This document shows positions 46,659-56,259 of a DNA stretch of 64,000 nt, piece by piece. Source of the stretch: Symbiodinium natans (lineage: Eukaryota > Sar > Dinophyceae > Suessiales > Symbiodiniaceae); contig CAJNDS010002834.1 of NCBI GenBank assembly GCA_905221605.1, positions 309,501 to 373,500 of the forward strand. Reading direction: 5' to 3'. The notes beneath the pieces are model-generated. The model ran no database searches. It was not told the origin of the DNA and worked only from the letters and a program-made list of their open reading frames with translations. The translations under genes were made by a program, and so were the position numbers. How positions within the stretch are numbered: position 1 is the stretch's first letter; every line of letters begins with the position of its first letter.

Positions 46659-47154
46659 GTGCTTTAGGATAGGGAACTTGGTGGGTTAAGGGTTTAGGGT
46701 TTAGGGTTTTGGGTTTTGGGTTTAGGGTTTAGGGCTAGGGTTTAGGGTTTATAGGGTTCATGGTGTCGGGTTTAGGTGTCGTTTCATGGGCCCTTCATAC
46801 TATATTATCCCTAACCTTCTCTGAAGGGTTCTGATGTATGGGCCCCTCGTTTGTAGAGGGGAAGTAATTCACCTGCAAAATTCTTGAGCCCCTGCGAGTC
46901 CCTAAACCTTAAACCCCAAACCCTACCCCCTAATTGGCTTAGATTTTGGGTTTAGGGTTTTAGGGTTTTGGTGTCTAAACCCTCAACCCTAAACCCTAAA
47001 CCCTAAACCCTAAACCCTAAACCCTAAACCCTAAACCCTAAACCCTAAACCCCAAACTACACCCTAAACCCGAAACCCGAAACCCTAAACCCTAAACCCT
47101 AAACCCTAAACCCTAAACCCCAAAACAAGCCCTATAAACCTTCAAAAGACCGAG
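46659..47154. repeat. Telomere-like intron region with family-4 remnant
   Basis: TTTAGGG arm 46690-46770, family-4 remnant 46785-46870 (TTTCATGGGCCCTTC, TGTATGGGCCCC), CCCTAAA arm 46978-47125. Confidence 0.75.
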
Positions 47155-47211
47155 GCTTTCTGGATGGCATCCTACAGGGCTTCGCAGGGCTTGTGGGGCC
47201 CCGAGTGCAGG
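47155..47211 (+). CDS. Internal exon, unknown protein
   Basis: GACCGAG acceptor; reads FLDGILQGFAGLVGPRVQ; GTTTAGGG donor at 47212. Left CCCTAAA, right TTTAGGG. Confidence 0.55.
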
Positions 47212-47371
47212 GTTTAGGGTTTAGGGTTTAGGGTTTAGGGTTTAGGGTTTAGGGTTTAGGGTTTAGGGTTTAGGGTTTATAGGGTTTATAGGGTTTAGGG
47301 TTTAGGGTTTAGGGTTTAGGGTTCAGGGTTTAGGGTTTAGGGTGTAGGGTTTAGGGGTTTCAAATTCCCCG

Positions 47372-47440
47372 CCTCGGCCGGTCGTGTCGTTCAATAGGCA
47401 GAGCTTTGTGGGGAACTTCGCTGGTGGTGGGGTCTGTCTG
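47372..47440 (+). CDS. Internal exon, unknown protein
   Basis: Reads PRPVVSFNRQSFVGNFAG then GGVCL; GTTTGGGG donor at 47441. The acceptor is unclear (TTCCCCGCC precedes). Confidence 0.5.
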
Positions 47441-47788
47441 GTTTGGGGTTTAGGGTTTAGGGCCAAAGGTTTAGGGTTTAGGGCTAGGGTTTTATGGTTT
47501 CGGGCTAGGTTTTGGGTTCGGCTTGATATACAAGGATCGCCAGGTGCAGCTGAAGATCTCTTAGGGTTTGGGGGGCTCAGGGTTCAGGACTTTCTGTGTG
47601 CTTCGAACTGAGGGAGCAGGTGCTTAATTTTCATGAAGGGTTAAGCAGGGGTTAGTTAGGGGTTTCTGGGTTTAATTGGGAGTTTACTTCGGGGTTTCGG
47701 AGTTTAGTTTTGAATTTGGGATTTCGTGGTTTAGGGTTGATAAGGTTCACAAGTTCACAGTTTAGCAAAGGGTTGGTGGGTTTAGGGC

Positions 47789-47889
47789 TTGGGGTCTGCG
47801 AACGCCTCCCCGACCCTGTCGCGCTGGGATGCGGCCAGCCTTTTTGCCCCGAAGGAGGGCTAACCCCCGCTAACCTCAGCTTTTTTGGG
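47789..47889 (+). CDS. Exon-like segment
   Basis: Open frame CERLPDPVALGCGQPFCP then EGGLTPANLSFFG in an otherwise G-rich degenerate region. No convincing splice sites. Confidence 0.35.
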
Positions 47890-48060
47890 TTTAGGGCTTT
47901 GGGGTCTGGGGTCTTGAGTTTCCGATTGAGGGTAGAGGGGCGAAATTAGGTTACCTAAACCTTACAAACCCTAAACTGCGTGTCCTAAACTTAATTAAAC
48001 ACAGTAAACCCTATAACCCCCAAGCCCGAGACCTAAGCCCAAGCCTTCATGGCCCTGTAG

Positions 48061-48167
48061 GCCCGACAGGCGTCGGTGTCTCCTTCGCTGAGGTCGTCGA
48101 CACCTTCTTGACCCCTGCCCGCCAGATGGTCTTGCAGACGCAGGCCACACACCCGAAGCTCATGAAG
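48061..48167 (+). CDS. Internal exon before a 50-nt GA-AG intron
   Basis: CCCTGTAG acceptor; reads PTGVGVSFAEVVDTFLTP then ARQMVLQTQATHPKLMK. Ends AAG|GACCC. AAGGACCC is repeated at 48215-48222. Confidence 0.7.
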
Positions 48168-48217
48168 GACCCTAAGCCCTAGAAAGCCGATAATCCGAAC
48201 GCAAAGTCGTGCGCAAG
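48168..48217 (+). other. 50-nt intron with GA donor and 8-bp direct repeat
   Basis: Starts GACCCTAAGC, ends GTGCGCAAG. Removing it joins LMK|DPPAPKQAPPG. If spliced, it is the shortest intron in the window; if not, the frame stops at TAG 48180-48182. Confidence 0.55.
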
Positions 48218-48266
48218 GACCCGCCCGCCCCCAAACAAGCACCCCCGGGACGTTCCAGGGCATGCC
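48218..48266 (+). CDS. Internal exon after the 50-nt intron
   Basis: Reads DPPAPKQAPPGRSRAC and on; GTGTCA is a possible donor at 48267. Proline-rich and basic. Confidence 0.5.
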
Positions 48267-48357
48267 GTGTCAGGGCAAAACCCCTAAACCCCAAACCCCA
48301 AACCCTAAACCCTAAACCTATAGACGTTAACCAAGCCCCTCAACCCAAACATTGCAG

Positions 48358-48410
48358 AGCCGAAGGCTTTGGCATGCTGCCTTCCAACGAGATCTTGGTG
48401 TGTTGGGATG
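48358..48410 (+). CDS. Internal exon, unknown protein
   Basis: ACATTGCAG acceptor; reads AEGFGMLPSNEILVCWD; GTTTAGGG donor at 48411. Confidence 0.6.
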
Positions 48411-49200
48411 GTTTAGGGTTTAGGGTTTAGGATTTTGGGATGGTTTAGGGCATTTTAGGGCCTAGGCTGTGGGGTTTGAGTAGGGTTTAGGGTAGTAGGA
48501 TTAGGAGTTAATTAGGGTGGCCTGGGGCTTGACGCTTTCGGGGGTTATAGGGTGGCTTGGGGCTTAGGGGTTGGGGGCTTCATGTTAGGACGGTGTTCAG
48601 TTGAAGGGGGCTTTAGGGTTTTAAGGTGTTGCAAAATCATTCAGAAAGACATCGTTCGCTTCGGGGTTGGCACGCGGGGTTGTTTGGGATGTTGAATGAG
48701 CAAGGGTCAAACTTAGGTCGTTGCGACTTGTTCTTGGGAGGACATTTGCATGCGGAAGGTTCAAAAAGCCTGCAAATCGACGTGGGACACCGAAAAGCGA
48801 CGCCCCCCCCCCCCCTTATTGTGCGACCTAGGCCCGACAACTAGAGTCTTGGCGGTCGCTCATCTGACCTGTGTGGGCTTCAGAATTTTCTGGGATCACC
48901 CTAACCCCTTAACCCTATTCTGAACCCTATACCTTTTAGGTTTCGGGTTTAGGGTTTAGGTTTAGGGTGTAGGGTTTAGGGTTTAGGGTGTAGGGTTTAG
49001 GGTTTTCTCTGAAGCATACGCAGGTGAAAACCCAGAACCCTTGCCCCATAGGCTCTAAGGGCTCTTGTGCCTTTCAAGGATGACTGAAGCCATATTGCAC
49101 TTAGGGTGTAGGGTTTAGAGGGTTCAGGGTTCAGGGTTTAGGGTTTGGGGTTTAGGGTTGTCATTCTGTTGACCCTACGTGCACCAGGACCTCCATGTAG
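48411..49200. other. Degenerate repeats and an unassigned frame
   Basis: TTTAGGG variants to 48610 and at 48945-49005. 48626-48844 is open (GWHAGLFGMLNEQGSNLG, then CDLFLGGHLHAEGSKSLQ) without convincing splice sites and might hold one exon. Confidence 0.5.
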
Positions 49201-49301
49201 GATGCATGTTGTGCCAGGTCGCCTACCACGACTGGGGCGTCCTTCGTGCCTCCTTGGTCTTTGCGCTCTGCCTTCTCAGGCCATGGATCTCGGGGCTTTA
49301 A
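49201..49301 (+). CDS. Terminal exon, membrane-like
   Basis: CCATGTAG acceptor; reads CMLCQVAYHDWGVLRASL then VFALCLLRPWISGL to TAA at 49299-49301. Hydrophobic C-terminus. Confidence 0.55.
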
Positions 49302-49659
49302 GGGTTAGGGTTTAGGGCTTAGGGTTTAGGGTTTAGGGCGTCCATGATCTGAGTGGTTTTTACGTGTCATCCTAGGCCTTCTGATGGGGTAGGATAGGCT
49401 TCATGCCATATGACACCATACGGCCTTTTGATTAACGTGGCTCATGGGTTGTGGCTCTACTCACCCCGTGGGGGTTTCCAAGTTTTCGTACTTGTGCTGC
49501 CGGTGACTACGAAACGGCATTTCAATCGGGTCTTGGGGGGACGCGGTAGGACCAAAGACCTGATGTGTATTCCTATTTTGTTTTGTTCTTTGGAGGGCTA
49601 GGGTTTAGGCTTTATGGGTTTAACTGGGGGTTTGGGGGTTTGGGGTTTTAGGGGTTTAG
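49302..49659. other. Unique sequence with an open frame
   Basis: 49410-49601 is open (INVAHGLWLYSPRGGFQV, then FVLVLPVTTKRHFNRVL) but has no clear splice sites. Ends in TTTAGGG-like sequence. Confidence 0.4.
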
Positions 49660-49761
49660 GTTGGGATGTTCGCCCTTATACTAGCATAGTATGGGTTATA
49701 GCAGTACCCCCTAGTGAAATCTCATGAAGGACTGTTAGCAATAGGGGGGAACATCCCAACT
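49660..49761. mobile_element. TIR element, family 3
   Basis: Left GTTGGGATGTTCGCCCTTA, right AGGGGGGAACATCCCAAC. ACTAGCATAG / CTGTTAGCAATAG inner arms. 102 bp. Confidence 0.8.
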
Positions 49762-49975
49762 TCTGGAGGTAACAAAACAAGCCCTGAGGCCTATCAATCC
49801 CAAGCCAATAGAGACACCACCCCGCCCCCCCTCCCCCCAACTTCGTGGGGGTTTTAGGGCTTAGGGTTTGGGGTTTGGAGTTTAGGGTTTAGGGTAAACC
49901 CTAAACCTAAACCCTAAACCCTAAACCCCAAAACCTAAACCCTAAACCCTATAGGCCCTAAACCGTCCTGTCGAG

Positions 49976-50060
49976 AGGATTTCCCTCGGTCCCGCACTCG
50001 GCGTGCTCCACCTCGCGGCATCCAGCATCGAGGCTCGCATGCCCATTGCCCAAGCCCTCA
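49976..50060 (+). CDS. Internal exon, unknown protein
   Basis: TGTCGAG acceptor; reads RISLGPALGVLHLAASSI then EARMPIAQALN into CCCTAGG. Strong codon bias. Confidence 0.6.
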
Positions 50061-50919
50061 ACCCTAGGACCCAGCATAGGCCCTTATTCCCTTTTTTGGG
50101 GGGGTTTAGGGTTTAGGGTTTGGGGTTTGGGGTTTGGGGTTTAGGGTTTAGGGTTTAGGGTTTAGGGCTCCTGGGACTCAGAGTAGGCCCTACTACCGTT
50201 TTTTCGGGTTAGGTTCCCGTATATAAGCCCTTTAAACCAAAGAGGGCGCGCTTTTTCATTCCTAGGTTACTCCCAGCTCTGTACTCGCACGAGGCCTTGT
50301 TTCTCAGAGCTGTCTCTACCGGGCGTGACTTCCCATCATATGATGGTTGGTTCTCAAAAATTGTGCAGCCCAAGCCCTGTACCCTAAACCCTAAACCTAA
50401 ACCCTACACCTTTGCACTTGGGCTAGACCAAAACCAGCGTTCTCAAAGCTGCTGTCTATAGGAACTATCTGAGGCCCAGGTTTAGGGTTTAGGGGTTAGG
50501 GTTTAGGGTTTATATAGGGTTTAGGGTTTAGGGTTTAGAGTACATGGGCCCTTTGGGAAATCCAGAAAGCTTGGCCTTTTCTCATCCTGGCTCAGGGTGA
50601 GGGATGAGATTGCCCTCACGCCTTCAGAAGTACAGGAGGGTTTAGGGTTTGGTGTTCAGGGTTTAGGGTTTCGGGGTGGATTTGCATGTTTTTGAGTTCA
50701 GGGGTGTAGACGAAAAAGCCCATAGGGTTTGTTTCGAGTTCAAGTTACGATTCCGAACAGCACCCTCACTCCAATCTTGTTCAGGGTCTAGGTTCCCTTA
50801 TCAACCCGTTAGCCGACACGGACACTGCACTCTTCTCATGTTCCTAGACTACTTGGCAGCCTGACCCCCCAAACCCTAAACTCAACCTTTGACAAAGCTC
50901 CAGATTTTCCTTTTCGCAG
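50061..50919. repeat. TTTAGGG repeats with two family-5 copies
   Basis: 50085-50112 starts a family-5 copy (GGACCCAGCATAGGCCCTTA) that breaks into a TTTAGGG array; a second, fuller copy is 50165-50290. Remnant at 50765-50866. 50676-50864 is open but mostly element-derived. Confidence 0.65.
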
Positions 50920-50976
50920 GGCTTGGCAAACCTCCTCTTGCACGAAGAGGCAAGACGCGAGCCCTCAAAACACTTA
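50920..50976 (+). CDS. Internal exon, unknown protein
   Basis: CCTTTTCGCAG acceptor; reads GLANLLLHEEARREPSKH. A downstream segment (51026-51080, FAEGSSCRKTLADKAGS) may be the next exon. Confidence 0.55.
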
Positions 50977-51613
50977 AACCCAACTGCCTTGCCGTAAACC
51001 CTAAATCCGAAAACCCTAAACCTTCGGGGTTTGCTGAGGGGAGTAGCTGTAGGAAGACCTTGGCAGACAAAGCTGGCAGCTTAGGGGTGAGTGAAGCCTG
51101 TCTGCTCGGTCACCTTGAAGCTTGGTAGCACAGTCGCACCCTGTTGCCTTCTTTTTCGTCCCAGGTTCCCTTTGTAAAGTAGCCAAAAAGGGGTAGTCTC
51201 ATTCTAATATGCTCACTGGGCTACCAGGAAACCAAGTCCCCCTGGCAAATCAATTTCACAGAGCTTACTCCTGTTGAAGACCTCGGAGTTTCCCAAATCC
51301 GCCTGAAGCGTAAACGCAGTATTACTCAGTAAGCCCCCACAATCCGACACCCCTGACCCTCCCCGCCACCCGGCTGGGTGCTGAGTAGGAAGTTAACCAT
51401 TCACAATTTTTTGGAGTATTCCATATCCCTTGCGATTGGAATATCCGGCCAGGGACAGTGCTCCAGCCTAAGCCCTAAACCCTAACCCTAAACCCTAAAC
51501 CTTAAGCCCCCAAAGCCGAATATAAACCCTAAACCCCTAAACCCTTAAACCCCTAAACCCTGAACCCTACCTAAACAATAAACCCTAAACCCTAAACCCA
51601 AAACCCCCCCCCC
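50977..51613. other. Mixed region: family-5 remnant and CCCTAAA
   Basis: 51135-51240 shows diverged family-5 ends (CAGGTTCCCTTTGTAAAG, GGGCTACCAGG). CCCTAAA and C9 run at 51470-51613 lead into the next exon. Confidence 0.6.
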
Positions 51614-51751
51614 GACAAAAGCGCCCCAGCAAAGGCGCAGTTCGCGCCCTTCGAGACGCGGCGCAGCATCGAACCGATCTCGCTGCCCCAGCGCGTGCGC
51701 CCCCAGGGCACCTGGGCCTGTTTGAGCTCAGAGGACTTTAGAGAATTTAAG
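51614..51751 (+). CDS. Internal exon, unknown protein
   Basis: Reads DKSAPAKAQFAPFETRRS, then IEPISLPQRVRPQGTWAC, then LSSEDFREFK; GTTCGG donor at 51752. An AAAAG acceptor at 51620-51621 may trim the first residues. Over 40 codons with strong coding composition; not recognised. Confidence 0.7.
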
Positions 51752-52517
51752 GTTCGGGGTTTAGGATTTAGGGTTTTGGGTTTTGGGTGTTTAATTAGGG
51801 TTTCAGGGCTTAGAGTTCAGAAGGTTTAGAGGGTTTAGGGTTTTTAGGGTCTAGGGTTTAGGGTTTAGGGTTTAGAGAGTTGAGGGTTTAGGGTGTATAG
51901 ACCTTTTGAACTCAGAGGATTTAGAGGGTTTAGGGTGTATAGGCTTTAGAGTTTAGGCTGTATAATGTTTATAGCCTATAGGGTTTTGGGTTTGGGGTTT
52001 GGGGTTTAGGGTTTAGGGTTTGGGGTTTGGGGTTTAGAGGATTTAGAGGGTTTAGATGGTCAGAGGGTTCAGGGTTTAGAGGGTTTGGAGGATTTAGGGT
52101 GTTGTTTTGGGCAGGGTTAATTAGGGGTTAAGGGTTAGAAAGGCTATAGGTAGGCCTTTTTGGATATATGTTGTTTGTTTTTGTAATTGCTTTCCCCTAT
52201 TTGGAATTTAGGGGATGCTTTTTCAGGAATGTATTTCAGAGTTTTCTTAAGGGCCATCCGAGTAGGGCTTAGGGCTTAGGGCTTGCGATCCTTGTTCCCG
52301 AAACCCTGCTAGACTCTATTCCCCCCCCCCCCCCCCCCCAGGCCCGAAAACCTAGACTCGAATTTGTAGGACTTGGTTGGTTTGGGGCTGTAGGCATTGC
52401 GGCTTACCTAGACCCTAAACCCCAAACCCCAAACCCAAAACCCTAAACCCTAAACCCTAACCCCTAAACCCTAAACCCTAAACCCTAAACCCACACTTTT
52501 TGAAGTTTAGGGTTGGC
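51752..52517. repeat. Degenerate TTTAGAGG/TTTAGGG field
   Basis: Guanine-rich variants (TTTAGAGG, TTTGGGG) to 52130, unique spacer, a C18 run (52321-52339), CCCTAAA at 52410-52492. Confidence 0.8.
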
Positions 52518-52589
52518 ATGACCCGCCCCAAGGCACACCGCAGACCCCAGCACCACCAGTGGCTTCACAGGCCAGAGACCTGCAATCAA
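52518..52589 (+). CDS. Exon, possible start codon
   Basis: ATG at 52518; reads MTRPKAHRRPQHHQWLHR then PETCNQ; GTTTAGGG donor at 52590, 24 codons in phase 0. Another frame (APRHTADPSTTSGFTGQ) is open. Confidence 0.45.
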
Positions 52590-52656
52590 GTTTAGGGTTT
52601 AGGCTTTAGGGTTTAGGGTTTAGGGTTTAGGGTTTAGGGTTTGGGAGGGTTTAGAG

Positions 52657-52786
52657 GTCGTTGATTAATGTCAACCTTTTTCACATCGTTGCGTCGTTGT
52701 CTTCTCTTGCCATGCCCGTCACGCGCGTTCACTTCTTGGGGCTTAGGAGAATGAAGGCCTCTCTCGGGTCTCCCCAAAAATACACG
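52657..52786 (+). CDS. Internal exon, unknown protein
   Basis: TTTAGAG|G acceptor; reads SLINVNLFHIVASLSSLA, then MPVTRVHFLGLRRMKASL, then GSPQKYT; GC donor (ACG|GCTTAGG). Forty-three codons in frame. Confidence 0.6.
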
Positions 52787-52910
52787 GCTTAGGGTTTGGG
52801 GTTTAGGGTTTAGGGTTTCGGGCCTTGGGGCCTTAGGGCCTTAGGGTTTAGGGTAGGGTTTAGGGCCTTAGGGTCTAGGGCCTTAGAGTTTTGGGTTGAG
52901 GCTTTCTAGG

Positions 52911-53090
52911 GTGAAATCCTGGGCTCCAAGACCCTGAACGGGTCAAGGTGGTGATGGCCTGCGCAGGTCAGCATTTCATTTTAGGGGGCAATTGTAGGTT
53001 CAGGGTTCTGGGAACCTCCGGGAAGTCGGTTCCGTATATCATGGGTTCCCCTCCTCCCCCCCTCTATACTACCCCTCCAAGGTGGGTGGT
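52911..53090 (+). CDS. Coding-like open segment
   Basis: Open frame NPGLQDPERVKVVMACAG, then QHFILGGNCRFRVLGTSG, then KSVPYIMGSPPPPLYY. Probably one or two exons; splice sites not fixed. Confidence 0.45.
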
Positions 53091-53178
53091 AGGGGTACCC
53101 ATAACCCTAAACCCTAAATCCTAAACCCTAAACCCTAAACCCTAAACCCTAAACCCTAAACCCTAAACCCTAAACCCA

Positions 53179-53265
53179 TTGCTATCGGGAATCCCGGAAC
53201 GTTTGCCTCGACTTGGCTGCCGGCAGGCCTCCCCTCGCGAGCGCGAGCGCACGCGCACCCGTGAG
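53179..53265 (+). CDS. Internal exon, Arg-rich
   Basis: Reads LLSGIPERLPRLGCRQAS then PRERERTRTRE; GTGCTT donor at 53266. A second frame (IGNPGTFASTWLPAGLP) ends at TGA. Left flank is a perfect CCCTAAA array (53102-53175). Confidence 0.5.
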
Positions 53266-53611
53266 GTGCTTCGAGTTTTTTGGGGGTTTTCGGGGGGTTT
53301 TGGGGGCTTTGTAGCCCTAAACCCTAAACCCTAAACCCTAAACCCCAAACCCTGAACCCTAAGGGGTTTAGGGTCTAGGCTCTTGTCGAAGTCAAGAGTT
53401 TGGGGTTTGGAGTTTAGGGTGCTGTGGATTTTCTAGGCAGGAGTCGAGAAATTACTCTTGGTGCATTAGATTTAGGGCTTTAGGGATTCTCGTCTCGCAC
53501 TCTTGTTGGCGCAGACTGCCCCTTCTCTCTGTAAACCCTACAGGGCTTAGGGTTTAGGGTTTTAGGTTTTAGGGTTTAGGGTTTAGGGTTTGTGAGCTCG
53601 CATCCATTTAG

Positions 53612-53676
53612 GGATTACGGAACCCTGGCCCTTCGGGCATTTGCCTTTGCCGGACCTATCAGCATTGGCGTTGAGG
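53612..53676 (+). CDS. Internal exon, hydrophobic
   Basis: CATTTAG|G acceptor; reads DYGTLALRAFAFAGPISI then GVE; GTTTGGGG donor at 53677. Confidence 0.5.
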
Positions 53677-53855
53677 GTTTGGGGGGTTTATGTACCTTCT
53701 TCCAGGGCGTTTTGGGCTTAGAGTTGGACCGATGTCGACCCCAGGGATGGAGGGTTTCGGGCTCAGGGTGCGCATTCCGAGGTGTTGGGTACCCTACCCT
53801 TGGGGACTACATGGGATGACCCCTAGATTCGGGGTACGTTTGTCGCGAAAAGTAG

Positions 53856-53984
53856 AGGACATTTTACATCTTGGCAAACCTATTCATGGCCAAGAACATT
53901 GACCTTGGAGAGATGATTGTCTTCTCCATGTTCCCAACGGATGACAACGACGTCGCACCGGAGCAGATCGTCTTCTTCCATGCG
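53856..53984 (+). CDS. Third chain, exon 1, unknown protein
   Basis: AAAAGTAG acceptor; reads RTFYILANLFMAKNIDLG, then EMIVFSMFPTDDNDVAPE, then QIVFFHA; GTTTAGGG donor at 53985. Forty-three codons in phase 0, very protein-like. One of the most secure exons outside the TIR-like gene. Confidence 0.8.
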
Positions 53985-54106
53985 GTTTAGGGTCTGGGCT
54001 TTAGGGTTTAGGGTTTAGGGTTTAGGGTCTAAGGTTTAGGGTTTAGGGTTTAGGGTGTAGGGTTTAGGGTTTAGGGTTTAGGATTGCGGAGAAGAGGAAG
54101 ACCTAG

Positions 54107-54206
54107 GGCATGGCGACAGACCATGAAAAGGCTCCTGGAAGAGGAGAGCTACTTACAGTTGCTAGGCCAGGTTCTACACCGAGCACAAGAGCCAGTTCGT
54201 TATACA
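54107..54206 (+). CDS. Third chain, exon 2
   Basis: GACCTAG|G acceptor; reads AWRQTMKRLLEEESYLQL then LGQVLHRAQEPVRYT; GTTCTC donor at 54207, phase 0. It joins exon 3 as VRYT|TFLELL. The phase with exon 1 is off by one, so the acceptor may lie upstream. Confidence 0.75.
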
Positions 54207-54283
54207 GTTCTCCCTAAACCCTAAACCCTAAACCCCAAACCCTAGACCCCAAACCCCAAACCCTAGTCTCACACCTTAAGTAG

Positions 54284-54374
54284 ACCTTCCTGGAGCTGCT
54301 CCAGTCCGCTGCCCAAGGCGTCTTTGTCGAGCGTCTACAGGAGCAGCGCGACACTTCCAGGCCCATCCAGAAGG
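54284..54374 (+). CDS. Third chain, exon 3
   Basis: TTAAGTAG acceptor; reads TFLELLQSAAQGVFVERL then QEQRDTSRPIQK; GTTCAGGG donor at 54375. Amphipathic helices; partner unknown. Confidence 0.8.
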
Positions 54375-54803
54375 GTTCAGGGTTTAGGGTTTTTTCGGGT
54401 TTCGGGTTTCGGGTTTCGGGTTTCGGGTTTAGGGAGTTCAGGGTTTGGGTGTCTAGGGTTCAGGGTTGCTGTTAGGTTTTGCTACTTTGGGGTTTAGGGC
54501 TGAGGGTCGTCTTGACCCTGATAAAAGGCACGGGCTTATGAGATTCTGGCTTTCAGGGTTTGAGGCACTGGCGCCGTGTCCTTAGGGTTTAGGGTTTAAG
54601 GTTTAGGGTTTAGGGTTTAGGGCCTGGACCCCGGATGAGCCAAAAGCCAAGAACCTCAGTAGGCTCTAGGGGTTAGGCACGGTTAGGCTTCTGGGTTTGG
54701 AGGATTGCACCAGGGTTACAGTTTAGGGTTTCGGGTTTAGGGTTTAGGGTGTGGGGTTGCTATGTCTTGGCTCTGCATAGCCCTCGGATCCCCCCGTGCG
54801 GAG
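54375..54803. repeat. TTTAGGG with a TTTCGGG block
   Basis: 54396-54432 is homogenised GGGTTTC. TTTAGGG variants at 54582-54620 and 54720-54750. A possible small exon after TTTCAG at 54556 is not called. Confidence 0.7.
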
Positions 54804-54879
54804 CATTATGGTCTTGGGGCCCCCGAAGCCGAAAAAGAATAGTCTCTCTTTGCATAAGGTCATGAACTCCTTCACTTGG
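54804..54879 (+). CDS. Exon ending at a family-3 element
   Basis: GCGGAG acceptor; reads IMVLGPPKPKKNSLSLHK then VMNSFTW up to the GA of GATGTTCCCCC (54880), or a GT donor at 54859. Confidence 0.5.
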
Positions 54880-55013
54880 GATGTTCCCCCTTATGCCAAG
54901 AGTCCTTTATTGGGGATTATCGTACCCCCTCACCCCCCCCCCCCCCCCCCCCCAAATTACTATAATCCCTATGAAGGACTGTTAGTAGAAGGGGGAACAA
55001 CCCTTTACCCAAG
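54880..55013. mobile_element. Probable intron formed by a family-3 TIR element
   Basis: Left GATGTTCCCCCTTATGCC, right AGTAGAAGGGGGAACAACCC...CCCAAG. A C18 run sits inside. It would splice as GA-AG, joining FTW|NWFGIP. Confidence 0.65.
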
Positions 55014-55100
55014 AATTGGTTTGGGATTCCTGTGCGATGCTTGCAGACTTAACTTCGTCATTGTCATTCATAGACACCCGTAGCCACAAACCCTGGACGC
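55014..55100 (+). CDS. Exon following the family-3 intron
   Basis: Frames NWFGIPVRCLQT (to TAA) and LVWDSCAMLADLTSSL, SFIDTRSHKP are open; the choice depends on the donor of the preceding exon. Confidence 0.4.
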
Positions 55101-55316
55101 TCAATGCAGTACCCAAGCCCTTTAAACTGTAAACCCTAAACCCTAAACTGTAATCCCTAATCCCTAAACTGTAATCCCTAATCCCTAACCTTTAAACCCG
55201 CAAACTCAAAATCCTGGTCCCCAAACTCTAAAACCCCCAAAACCTAAACCCTAAATCCCCCTAAACCCTAAACCCTAAAGCCTAAGCCCCCAAAACGCCA
55301 AACCCTCAACCATCAG

Positions 55317-55374
55317 GCCGCTCCCTCGTAACGGCGCCTACGGGCTCGAAGTCGATGGGAACAGGCCCGGGGGG
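55317..55374 (+). CDS. Internal exon, unknown protein
   Basis: ACCATCAG|G acceptor; reads PLPRNGAYGLEVDGNRPG; GTGTGG donor at 55375. One base plus 19 codons, good at both ends. Confidence 0.6.
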
Positions 55375-55606
55375 GTGTGGGGGGGTGCGGGGTTTAGGGT
55401 TTTGGGTTTAGGGTTTAGGGTTTAGGGTCTTGGGAGATGGTCGGGTTTAGGGTTTCGGGTTTGGGATTTAGGGTTTAGGGTTTCGGGTTCAGGGTTTGGG
55501 GTTCAGGGTTCAGGGTTTAGGGTCCCAGGGTCTAGGGTCTAGGCTTCAAGGTTTAGGGGAGCAAAGCTTGGGAGAGGGTTTAGGGTTTAGGGTTTAGGGT
55601 GTCCAG
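55375..55606. repeat. TTTAGGG variants
   Basis: Mixed TTTAGGG, TTTCGGG, TTCAGGG and TCTAGGG units throughout. Confidence 0.85.
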
Positions 55607-55716
55607 ACTTTCGATCGGATGGAATGCTCGGACAGGTTTTTTCCAGTTCATCGTTTAAGGTTCCTTTGGATCGCGCAACAATGCATCTTAAGCCACAGCG
55701 CTCTTACGCAGTCTGA
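55607..55716 (+). CDS. Possible terminal exon
   Basis: GTCCAG acceptor; reads FRSDGMLGQVFSSSSFKV then PLDRATMHLKPQRSYAV to TGA at 55714-55716. Confidence 0.45.
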
Positions 55717-55904
55717 TTGCCTTTAAAGTTCGCATCGTCCGATGCAGTCAAGCCCTAAACCCCCGAAACCCCAAACCCCTAAACCCTAAGCCCTAAACCC
55801 TAACCCTACAAATGTCCCTAAACCCGAAGCCTAAACCCTGACCCTAAACCCTAAACCCCAAACCCTAAACCCCAAACCCGAAACCCTAAACCCTAAACCC
55901 TCAG

Positions 55905-55970
55905 GCTCCATGCGGCTGGGAGAGGCCCTGGACACCGGAACACTAAAAAACCCCAAAGAACTATATGGGA
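55905..55970 (+). CDS. Internal exon
   Basis: CCCTCAG acceptor; reads SMRLGEALDTGTLKNPKE then LYG; GTTTAGGG donor at 55971. Confidence 0.55.
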
Positions 55971-56169
55971 GTTTAGGGTGTAGGGTTAGGGTGTAGAGTG
56001 CAGAGTCTAGGGCTTTTTTGTTTTTGTGTTCAGGGTGTAGGGTTAGGGTGTAGAGTGTAGAGTCTAGGGCTTTTTGTTTGTGTGTTCAGGGCTTACGGCT
56101 GCGAAGGACTTAGGGTTGTGGCTTTGGATTTTTATGTTGAGAGTTTTGGGCCCTGTTCAGTAGCCTAAG
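55971..56169. repeat. Tandem duplication of a 70-bp TTTAGGG-like unit
   Basis: GTGTAGGGTTAGGGTGTAGAGT..CTAGGGCTTTTT occurs at about 55978 and again at 56035, each ending TTTGTTT.TGTGTTCAGGG. Confidence 0.7.
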
Positions 56170-56259
56170 CTTCAACTTTTGGATTACCCGCCCACCCCGC
56201 CCGCATCGAGGGAGAGGCTTTGTTGGTCCCTAAATCACCGGATTCCCTCGGCCCTCCAC
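56170..56259 (+). CDS. Internal exon
   Basis: GCCTAAG acceptor, phase 0; reads LQLLDYPPTPPASRERLC then WSLNHRIPSALH; GC donor (CAC|GCTAAA), 30 codons. Confidence 0.5.
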
